Assembly: GCA_964644675.1 (NCBI GenBank)
Contig: CAZXWK010000005.1
Coordinates: 1-64,000 of the forward strand
DNA from: CAZXWK01 sp964644675
GTDB lineage: Bacteria > Actinomycetota > Coriobacteriia > Anaerosomatales > JAAXUF01
Reading direction: 5' to 3'
DNA: 64,000 nucleotides
Shown here: positions 57,900 through 64,000 of the stretch, one piece after another
Layout of the letters: every line of letters starts with the position of its first letter
Numbering within the stretch: the stretch's first letter is position 1
Program-made: the position numbers and the translations under genes
Notes under the pieces: generated by a model
The model's database searches: none
Told to the model about the DNA's origin: nothing
The model's input: the letters and a program-made list of their open reading frames with translations, nothing else

Positions 57900-58292
57900 C
57901 TACTTGCCGGTGCTCGTCGGAGCGGTCGAGCCGCCGCCCGAGATGTCGGGGTGGCCGGCGGGAAGCTGGCCGCTCTGCAGCTGCTCGGGCGAGAGCTGCG
58001 GTGCCTGGCTGCCACCCGCGGCGGCTCCCTGAGTGGTCGGGGTCGAGACGACGGCCGAGGGCGCCATGCTCTTGCCCACGAACAGGCCGATGACGACGCC
58101 GACGAGCAGGCCGATCACGGCGACCAGGATGGTCACGGTCATCGAAACGCTCTGGGTCGAGAACGACGAGGAGCCGGAGCCCGAAGAGCCCGATTCCTTG
58201 GCCGGCGCGTTGCCGCCCTTCTTGGCCGAAGCCTTGGGGGCCGACTTGCTCGGCTTCTCATCCTCGTCGAAGAAGAAGTCCTGGTCGCTCAC
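57900..58292 (-). CDS. Single-pass membrane protein of unknown function
   Basis: A 130-residue protein: an acidic-then-basic cytoplasmic start (MSDQDFFFDEDEKPSKSAPK), a Ser-rich linker, one helix (MTVTILVAVIGLLVGVVIGL) near residue 51-70, and a Gln/Pro/Gly-rich outside part. Start at GTG 58292, with AGGAGG eight bases upstream and a -10-like TATACT at 58357. Nothing in it identifies a family. Paired with the TPR gene. Confidence 0.75.
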   Translation of the reverse strand: MSDQDFFFDEDEKPSKSAPKASAKKGGNAPAKESGSSGSGSSSFSTQSVSMTVTILVAVIGLLVGVVIGLFVGKSMAPSAVVSTPTTQGAAAGGSQAPQLSPEQLQSGQLPAGHPDISGGGSTAPTSTGK

Positions 58293-58356
58293 GCGTGTTC
58301 CTCCTGTATACCGACTGCGGGCCCGATGCCCGCGCCCAGCTGGCCTGAACCCGCGT

Positions 58357-58362
58357 AGTATA
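58357..58362 (-). promoter_or_regulatory. Probable extended -10 element of the 57.1-58.3 kb pair
   Basis: GCGTGC-TATACT on the minus strand, 65 bases upstream of the 58292 start. The best match to the TGC-TANNNT form in this window; no -35. Confidence 0.5.
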
Positions 58363-58390
58363 GCACGCGTTTCGCGGGCCACATCGAGGT

Positions 58391-58464
58391 GGCTGCGAGC
58401 GGATTCGAACCCCGCCGAGCAACTCCCTCGCCAACGGCGAAAGGGCCCTGCATTCCTCGCAGAC
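58391..58464 (-). other. tRNA-like sequence, probably not a functional tRNA
   Basis: A 74-base stretch whose ends (GTCTGCG and CGCAGCC) pair except for one mismatch, and which holds GGTTCGAATCC at the T-loop position. The T-stem has two mismatches and no anticodon arm can be drawn; instead CTCCCTCGCC and GGCGAAAGGG fold into another hairpin. Possibly a tRNA relic. Confidence 0.3.
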
Positions 58465-58478
58465 TCCCCACAATTCGC

Positions 58479-59825
58479 TCAGCCGCGGAGCTTCATCCGC
58501 ATCTCCTCGGCGCGCCCGTAGATGCGCTCGTAGTCGAGCGAGCGCCACTCGCGGTTCTCGAACACGATCTCGCCGGCCACCATCGTCGCGAGGACGTTCT
58601 CCTGGTTGGCCGTGTGCACGAGCGTCGAGTACGGGTAGTGCGTGGGAATCTGGTGCGACTTGGAGATGTCGACGGCGATGATGTCGGCCTGCTTGCCCGG
58701 CTCGAGCGACCCGACCCGGTCGTCGACGCCCAGCGCCCGGGCAGCGTCCAGCGTCGCGAGCTTGACGAACTGGCGCGCGTTCATGAAGTTCGCCTCGCCG
58801 AGGACCGCGCGCTGCACGAGCAGCCCGACGCGCATCTCCTCGAACACGTCCATCGAGTTGACGGCCGCGGGAGAGTCCGTTCCCAGGCCCACGCGAATCC
58901 CGGCCTTGAGGAAGCGCTCGAGCTGCGCCGTCCCCATGCCCAGCTTCGCCTCGCAGCGCGGGCAGTACGCGATGGAGATGTCGTGCGAGGCAAGGATCTC
59001 GATATCTTCACCGTCCACCTGGGTGCAGTGCACCGCCATGATGTTCGGCACGTCGAAGAGTCCCCACTGCAGCACGTAGCGCACGGGGCTCACGCCGGTG
59101 GGCAACCACCCCGGCGCCTGTGAGTCGTAGGTATCCCGTACGTCGGTCGCGAGCATCGACGCGCCGTACTTCACGAACTGGTACTCCTCCACGCTCCCCG
59201 CGAGGTGGATCGAGACGGGCGCGCCGTCCTGCGCGTAGGCGGCGACGCGCCTGAACAGCTCGGGATGGCAGGAGTAGGGCGCGTGCGGCGCGATGCCGTA
59301 GACGATGCGGTCGGCGTCGCTCGTCGCGCGCCACGCCTCGATGTCCGCCGTCGCCCGGGCCATCACGTCGTCGACCCGGGCCTTCTCCATCGTCTTCACT
59401 TCGCGGTAGATGTGCGCGCGGAGCCCCGACGCCTGCGCGGCGTGACCCGAAGCCCCGGTCGCGGTGATGTCGGCGACGGTCGTGATCCCCGACCCCAGCG
59501 CCTCGAGCGCGCCGAGCAGCGCCGAATCGTCCCAGTCCTGGCTCGTGAACAGCCGCTCCTTCTGCAGGAGCTGCAGCTTCCACTGCGAGTACGGCAGGTC
59601 GTCGACCAGGCCCCGCATCGCCGAGTACTCGAGGTGCGTGTGGAGGTCGACGAAGCCGGGCATGAGGGCCGCCAGGCCGAAGTCCTTCACCGGCTCGTCG
59701 GGATGCAGCTCGCGCAGGTGCTCGTAGTCGCCGATCTCGACGATCTTGTCACCTCGGACGAGGACGGCGCCGTTCTCGATGTGGGGCGCGGCGACGGGTA
59801 GCACGTAGCGAGCGGTCAGCAGCAT
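58479..59825 (-). CDS. Amidohydrolase, possible aminodeoxyfutalosine deaminase
   Basis: A 448-residue cytosine-deaminase-like amidohydrolase. The metal site is HTHLE at 62-66, a His in SIHLAGSVEEYQF, HCTQVDGED and GLGTDSPAAVNS with the Asp. Members deaminate purine-type bases or nucleosides (SAH deaminase, atrazine hydrolases, MqnX). Next to the menaquinone methyltransferase gene, MqnX of the futalosine pathway is a reasonable guess, but no other mqn gene is here. ATG at 59825, 66 bases after the menG stop. Confidence 0.8.
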   Translation of the reverse strand: MLLTARYVLPVAAPHIENGAVLVRGDKIVEIGDYEHLRELHPDEPVKDFGLAALMPGFVDLHTHLEYSAMRGLVDDLPYSQWKLQLLQKERLFTSQDWDDSALLGALEALGSGITTVADITATGASGHAAQASGLRAHIYREVKTMEKARVDDVMARATADIEAWRATSDADRIVYGIAPHAPYSCHPELFRRVAAYAQDGAPVSIHLAGSVEEYQFVKYGASMLATDVRDTYDSQAPGWLPTGVSPVRYVLQWGLFDVPNIMAVHCTQVDGEDIEILASHDISIAYCPRCEAKLGMGTAQLERFLKAGIRVGLGTDSPAAVNSMDVFEEMRVGLLVQRAVLGEANFMNARQFVKLATLDAARALGVDDRVGSLEPGKQADIIAVDISKSHQIPTHYPYSTLVHTANQENVLATMVAGEIVFENREWRSLDYERIYGRAEEMRMKLRG

Positions 59826-59891
59826 GGGTCGGCTCCTCGGGCAGCTCGGGAATCGCCACGATTCTACCGCACCGCAACGGGCGGGACCGCG

Positions 59892-60614
59892 CTACTTGAC
59901 GGCGGTGTGAAGAGCGACGATGCCGCCGGTGAGGTTCTGCCACGAGATCGCCGAGAACCCCGCGGCGCGCAACTCGGCGGCGAGCTCCTCCTGGCGTGGG
60001 AACTGGCGGATCGAATCGTTGAGGTACACGAAGCCGGCGCGGTCGCCGGTGAGCACGCCCCCGATGGCCGGGATCGCCTGGCGCAGGTAGACGTGGTAGA
60101 CCCCGCGCCACGGGCCGAACGGCGGGCGCGAGAACTCGAGGATCACGTACCGGCCCCCCGGCTTGAGTACGCGCAGCACCTCGGTGAAGTTGCGCTCGCG
60201 CTCGGGCAGGTTGCGCACGCCGAACGCGACGGTCACCACGTCGAAGCTCTCGTCGTCGAAGGGCAGGTCCTGGGCGTCGGCCACCGAGAACGACACGGGG
60301 GTGGATAGCTCGCGCCCGACCGCCTTCTTCTCTGCGACGGCGAGCATCTCGGGCACGAAGTCGGTCGCGACGACCTCGGCAGGGCGGCCCTGCTCGGCGA
60401 GGGCGAAGGCGACGTCCCCGGTGCCGGAGCAAAGGTCGAGGACACGCGACTCCGGCGTGAGCGCGCAGGCGCGCACCATCTTGCGGCGCCAGCTGCGGTC
60501 GATACCCATGCTCGCCATGGCGTTGAAGACGTCGTAGCGGTCCGCGATGGTCGAGAAGATGCCTTGGACCCGCTCGGCCGTGGGTCGGCCGGGCGCCGGC
60601 TGCGTCTCGGACAT
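59892..60614 (-). CDS. menG: Demethylmenaquinone methyltransferase
   Basis: A 240-residue UbiE/MenG protein. VFNAMASMGIDRSWRRKMV and VLDLCSGTGDVAFALAEQG (SAM motif I) with GVRNLPERERNFTEVLRVL and LKPGGRYVILEFSRPP are characteristic. It methylates demethylmenaquinone, the last step of menaquinone synthesis. The ATG at 60614 is five bases after the radical SAM gene. Confidence 0.95.
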   Translation of the reverse strand: MSETQPAPGRPTAERVQGIFSTIADRYDVFNAMASMGIDRSWRRKMVRACALTPESRVLDLCSGTGDVAFALAEQGRPAEVVATDFVPEMLAVAEKKAVGRELSTPVSFSVADAQDLPFDDESFDVVTVAFGVRNLPERERNFTEVLRVLKPGGRYVILEFSRPPFGPWRGVYHVYLRQAIPAIGGVLTGDRAGFVYLNDSIRQFPRQEELAAELRAAGFSAISWQNLTGGIVALHTAVK

Positions 60615-60619
60615 GGGTG

Positions 60620-62431
60620 CTAGGCCTCCGGGGTGTTGGGGACTACGGCGCTCGGGGTGTGCTGGTCCGAGGTCGCGGGCGACATCTCGCCGCGGCCCCG
60701 AGCGAACAGGTTAGCCGCATTCTCCCTCACGAACAAACCCGCACACGCCACGACGTGCTTGATCGTCGTGGAGCGCGGCCAGTTGAGCTCGCTCTTGTCG
60801 GCGACGGTCGACTGCGAGAGCCGGTCGAACTGGTCCTTCAGGCTCTTGAGCGCGGGGCCCTGCGCGGCGGCGGGTCCCTCGAGGATTGCGTCGATGCGGG
60901 CCATCGCCTTGCGGGCCTCGGCGATGCGGGCCTCGGTCTGGTCGGCGACACGCGGGTCGATCACGCCGATGTCGGCCTTCACGCGATTGATGCCGATGGC
61001 GGCGTCGTAGGTGGCCTCGACCATCTCGTCGGGGCTCATCGAGTCGCTCTCGTAGTTCATGATGTGCTTCCACGACGGCATGACCAGCCGCTGGCGGTGT
61101 TCCTCGAGCGTCTTCGCGCGCAGGGTGTAGCCGTGCGCTTCGGGGTTGTCGAACGCGATGGAGCCGGGATCGAGGAAGGGCGCCATGGGGCTCGTGAAGC
61201 ACAGCAAGCGAGGGTCGTTGTTCACGCGACCGTAGAGGTGACGGACATACTCGGCAGTCTCGCGCACCGACGCCGCGGTCTGCGACGGGATGCCGGTCAT
61301 GAAGTAGAGGTCGAACCGGCTGCACCCGTTCTTGAGCGCGGCGATGACGGTCTCCTCGACCTGCTCCATCGTGTAGTGCTTCTTGCCGAACGCAGCGCGG
61401 ACGCCGTCGTCGTGGCTCTCGACCGAGATCTCGACCGAGTAGTCGTTGAGGTTGGCGTTGAGGAACTCGTAGAACTCCTCGTGCGGCGGCTTGAAGAACT
61501 CGAAGCCGATGGGGTTCTTCATGTCGATCTTCTTGAGGCCGCGCACGAACTCACCGGTGTAGGCCTTGCCCGCCTGCAGGAAGTCGTTGAGTACGAACAT
61601 GGGGCCCGGTATGTACTTCTGGATGTGCGCGATGTCCCGCACGAGCAGCGCCGGGTCGCGGAAGGCGACCTTGTCGCGCCCGAAGTGCTCGCGGAACGCG
61701 GTCGCGGAACCACCGCACGTCACGCAGTCGTGGGTACACCCCCGACACGTGAGCGAGGCGCAGACCGGGTATTGCAGCCAGTCCTTGAACGGGACGGCGC
61801 CCATCATGTCGCGGTACCGGATGACCGACTTCATCGCGAACGAGTAGTCGAGCGAGATCGCGTTCATGTCCGACGGGACCCACGCCAGTTCGTTGACGAC
61901 GACCGCGCCCGACGCGTCCTTCCAGGTCACGTTGGGGATGTCTGCGAACCCACCACCGTGCTTGAGCGCGCGAACGAGCCTCGTCATCGGCTCCTCGGTG
62001 GAGTCACCGCGCACGACGAAGTCCACGGCGTCGTACGTGATGAGCTCCTCGTGGAAGTAGCTCGCCGAGAGCCCGCCGAAGATGACCGGTGTCGTCGGGT
62101 GCACCTTCTTTACGAGCCGAGCGACCTCGACCGAACCGTGGGCGTGCGGCAACCAGTGCAGGTCGATGCCGAACGCTCCCGGGTTGAGGGTGCGCAAATA
62201 CGCTTCGACGTCGAAGTCGGGCTTGTTGAGCATGAGCACGGCGAGATTGACGATGCGGACGCGAAGCCCGTGCCGCTCCATGTACTCGGCCATGGTCGTG
62301 AAGCCGAGCGGATACATCTCGAAGATGGGAGTGGACGGCACCATGTCGGACACGGGGCCGAACATGATGGACCGGCTACGGAAGTCGTAGACGCTCGGTG
62401 CGTGCAGGAGCACAAGGTCGACTCGCGACAT
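60620..62431 (-). CDS. B12-binding domain radical SAM protein
   Basis: A 603-residue protein. Residues 1-150 are a B12-binding-like domain (FTTMAEYMERHGLRVRIVNL, VIFGGLSASYFHEELI). The radical SAM cluster CxxxCxxC is Cys232, Cys236 and Cys239 in TCRGCTHDCVTCGGS. The rest is a TIM-barrel with a helical C-terminal part. It looks like the Ta0216-type family, for which I know no proven reaction. B12-radical SAM enzymes methylate or rearrange unactivated carbons. ATG at 62431. It may be linked to menG by co-transcription. Confidence 0.9.
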   Translation of the reverse strand: MSRVDLVLLHAPSVYDFRSRSIMFGPVSDMVPSTPIFEMYPLGFTTMAEYMERHGLRVRIVNLAVLMLNKPDFDVEAYLRTLNPGAFGIDLHWLPHAHGSVEVARLVKKVHPTTPVIFGGLSASYFHEELITYDAVDFVVRGDSTEEPMTRLVRALKHGGGFADIPNVTWKDASGAVVVNELAWVPSDMNAISLDYSFAMKSVIRYRDMMGAVPFKDWLQYPVCASLTCRGCTHDCVTCGGSATAFREHFGRDKVAFRDPALLVRDIAHIQKYIPGPMFVLNDFLQAGKAYTGEFVRGLKKIDMKNPIGFEFFKPPHEEFYEFLNANLNDYSVEISVESHDDGVRAAFGKKHYTMEQVEETVIAALKNGCSRFDLYFMTGIPSQTAASVRETAEYVRHLYGRVNNDPRLLCFTSPMAPFLDPGSIAFDNPEAHGYTLRAKTLEEHRQRLVMPSWKHIMNYESDSMSPDEMVEATYDAAIGINRVKADIGVIDPRVADQTEARIAEARKAMARIDAILEGPAAAQGPALKSLKDQFDRLSQSTVADKSELNWPRSTTIKHVVACAGLFVRENAANLFARGRGEMSPATSDQHTPSAVVPNTPEA

Positions 62432-62532
62432 AGAAAAGCCAGGCCCTTTCGGTCGTCTTCACGACCCCTGAGCGACACCCGTGCCGCTCCCCCACGCTGT
62501 GGTTCCGGGCTAGGCCCCTCAGCGTACGCGCG

Positions 62533-62538
62533 AGTATA
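62533..62538 (-). promoter_or_regulatory. Probable extended -10 element of the radical SAM-menG genes
   Basis: GATGC-TATACT on the minus strand, 102 bases upstream of the radical SAM ATG; same extended form as the others. Confidence 0.45.
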
Positions 62539-62557
62539 GCATCGTCCCGTGAGCTTA

Positions 62558-62579
62558 CTCGGTGCTGCCGGGCACCGAG
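62558..62579 (-). terminator. Possible terminator after the 12-haem cytochrome
   Basis: CTCGGTGC and GCACCGAG (8 pairs, 6-base loop), 89 bases past the cytochrome stop. No T-run follows. The rest of the 237-base gap holds only the promoter noted here. Confidence 0.35.
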
Positions 62580-62668
62580 CGGCCGTGCGGCCGTCGTCTC
62601 TCAGGATTCGACCCGGCGCACAGGAATCCTTGCCTGTCGCGCCGGGCCGACATCACTTCTTGGGTCGT

Positions 62669-63862
62669 CTACTTCTGCTGGCCGGGCCCGTTCACGTGGC
62701 AGTTCGCGCAGTAGGTCGGGTTGTGGCACTCGAAGCACGCCGAGGCGCCGCTCGCCTGAACCGCCTGCGGGTGCTGCTTGACCCACGGCGTGGCCTGATT
62801 GTACTGCCACCCGAGCGCGCTGCCGTGGTGGCACTCGTTGCAGAACGACGTCGCGTTGCCGTGGCACTTCGCGCACACCTCGGGACTGGCCTTGCCCACT
62901 TCGGCGTGGCCCTTCTTGAATCCAGGCGGGTGCGGCATCGGCAGACCGTGGCAGTCGGTGCAGAAGGAGTGCGCGTGGCACGTCGAGCACTCGTTGATCG
63001 TCTCGACCTTGGGGAGCGACGGCCCTATGCCCTCGCCCTCGGCCTCACCCTCGTTGGCCTTCTCGGCCTCCTTGACCTGCTCGGAGGTCTCGCTCGAGTT
63101 CAGCCACGACTTGCCGCCGGCGAGGATGACGCGGCTCTCCTCCGCCGAGGCGAGCTTGGCGTGTCCCGCGGGATAGAAGTCGGGCTGCAGATGGCTCGGC
63201 GGCTTGAGCTGGAAGCCCGGCGTGTGGCACGCCTCGCAGGCGCCGGGCGGGAGATCCTCGCCCTTCTCCTGCGTGTGGCAGCGGAAGCACGCCGTCATCT
63301 TCATGAAGTCTTCGTGCTTCTTGTTGGGCTCGCCGGTCTTGGGGTTCTTCAGCGTGAGGTCGAAGTCCTCGACGTGTGCGGTTCGGTTGTGACAGATCGG
63401 GCACGCGATCTGGTCTTCGCTGTGCACCTGGTGGTTGATCTTGATGCCCGGAGATGGAGTCACGGGCCTCTTGGACTCGTCGTGACACTGCGTGCACTGG
63501 GTCTCCTTCATGGTGAGGGAGACCTCGCTCTCGGCGTTGAGAGGCAGCTCGTAGTTGTTGGTGACGGTCATCGCGAGCTCGCCGAGCGCCTCGGCCTTGT
63601 GCAGCAGGAAGACGATCGGGTTCGCGTTCACCGGCATGTGACAGGCCATGCAGCTGATCTCGGAGTGAGGGGAATGCTCGTAGGCCATGATGGTGTCGTC
63701 CTGGACCTTGTGGCACCCCTCGGCGCAGAACCACCGGGTCGACGTGACTCCGAGCACCGGGATCATGACCCCGGCGATCGCGATCACGATCACCAGCGTC
63801 CAGATGATGTATCGGGGGCGCCGCTTGGGGTCCTTGAATCCGCTCAGGGAGATCCGTGCCAT
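62669..63862 (-). CDS. Membrane-anchored dodecahaem cytochrome c
   Basis: A 397-residue cytochrome of NapC/NirT-like architecture: one membrane helix (YIIWTLVIVIAIAGVMIP) near residues 19-35, then twelve haem motifs. They are Cys46 (CAEGCH, one residue longer than usual), CMACH, CTQCH, CPICH, CFRCH, CEACH, CSTCH, CTDCH, CAKCH, CNECH, CFECH and CANCH. An acidic, haem-free stretch lies between about 255 and 285. NapC-type proteins take electrons from quinol to a periplasmic or outside partner. The ATG at 63862 is the only start before the helix. Confidence 0.95.
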   Translation of the reverse strand: MARISLSGFKDPKRRPRYIIWTLVIVIAIAGVMIPVLGVTSTRWFCAEGCHKVQDDTIMAYEHSPHSEISCMACHMPVNANPIVFLLHKAEALGELAMTVTNNYELPLNAESEVSLTMKETQCTQCHDESKRPVTPSPGIKINHQVHSEDQIACPICHNRTAHVEDFDLTLKNPKTGEPNKKHEDFMKMTACFRCHTQEKGEDLPPGACEACHTPGFQLKPPSHLQPDFYPAGHAKLASAEESRVILAGGKSWLNSSETSEQVKEAEKANEGEAEGEGIGPSLPKVETINECSTCHAHSFCTDCHGLPMPHPPGFKKGHAEVGKASPEVCAKCHGNATSFCNECHHGSALGWQYNQATPWVKQHPQAVQASGASACFECHNPTYCANCHVNGPGQQK

Positions 63863-63899
63863 CAGCTGGTCCTCATTCCGCGTGCGTCACGTGCTTGGA

Positions 63900-64000
63900 T
63901 CAGAAGTACAGTCCTACGGTCTTGTGGCATTGCAGGCAGATGCCATCGAGGTCGGGCGGGTAGCCCTTGAGCATGAAGTCGTACTTGGTGCCGTGCGGAT
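63900..64000 (-). CDS. C-type cytochrome, C-terminal end only (partial)
   Basis: The last 32 codons of a gene entering from the right: HGTKYDFMLKGYPPDLDG and then CLQCH, a haem-binding motif, ending TVGLYF-stop. The stop is 38 bases before the start of the dodecahaem gene, so the two are probably one operon of electron-transfer proteins. Confidence 0.8.
   Translation of the reverse strand, partial: PHGTKYDFMLKGYPPDLDGICLQCHKTVGLYF

Noticed and set aside
58391..58464. A functional tRNA (including selenocysteine tRNA)
   Set aside because: No anticodon arm can be folded, the T-stem has mismatches, and the neighbouring gene end leaves too little room for a longer tRNA.
6663..64000. CRISPR arrays, insertion sequences or prophage
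   Set aside because: No regularly spaced repeats, transposase, integrase or phage structural genes could be seen on either strand.

Overview
The window is high-GC DNA that encodes almost everything on the minus strand; only two genes (a small c-type cytochrome-like secreted protein and a STAS protein) are read on the plus strand. The gene order rho-rpmE-thyX-DUF1385-prfA-prmC, complex I operons without the NADH-input subunits, multihaem cytochromes, menaquinone genes, Tat and hydrogenase maturation genes suggest an anaerobic or microaerobic actinobacterium, most likely a Coriobacteriia relative. That placement is inference from gene content, not from a marker phylogeny.

Layout, left to right. 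1-6 kb: translation and termination genes (prmC fragment, prfA, thyX, rpmE, rho). 6-11 kb: a transaldolase-like gene, the two enzymes of cyclic 2,3-diphosphoglycerate synthesis (2-phosphoglycerate kinase and cDPG synthetase), a metallophosphoesterase and SppA. 11-18.6 kb: threonine and lysine biosynthesis (thrB, hom, lysA), argS, a small Cys-rich protein and rlmH. 18.6-20 kb: an HtrA protease. 20-41.4 kb: two complete complex I operons in tandem, both order A-B-CD-H-I-J-K-L-M-N and both without nuoE, nuoF and nuoG; the second carries an additional NuoM-type subunit. 41.7-48.7 kb: tRNA-Thr and a long operon mdh - fumarase alpha - MFS - fumarase beta - tmk - holB - ricT. 48.9-58.3 kb: a nitrilase-like protein, an archaeal-looking topoisomerase I, small membrane and PAS proteins, an HD protein, hypB/hypA, tatC/tatA, a divergent pair of STAS proteins, and two single-pass membrane proteins. 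58.5-64 kb: an amidohydrolase (possibly of the futalosine menaquinone pathway), the menaquinone methyltransferase, a B12-binding radical SAM protein, a 12-haem membrane cytochrome and the end of another cytochrome.

How it fits together: menaquinone made by the menG pathway would be the acceptor for the two proton-pumping complex I variants, which must take electrons from something other than the NuoEFG module (ferredoxin or another soluble carrier). The quinol-linked multihaem cytochrome, the fumarase/malate dehydrogenase pair, hydrogenase maturation and Tat export point to anaerobic respiration with hydrogen or organic acids. The points most worth following up are the cDPG pathway in a bacterium, the second NuoM of operon 2 that has leucine where the key TM7 lysine is expected, and the tandem 26-residue repeat in the lateral helix of both NuoL proteins.
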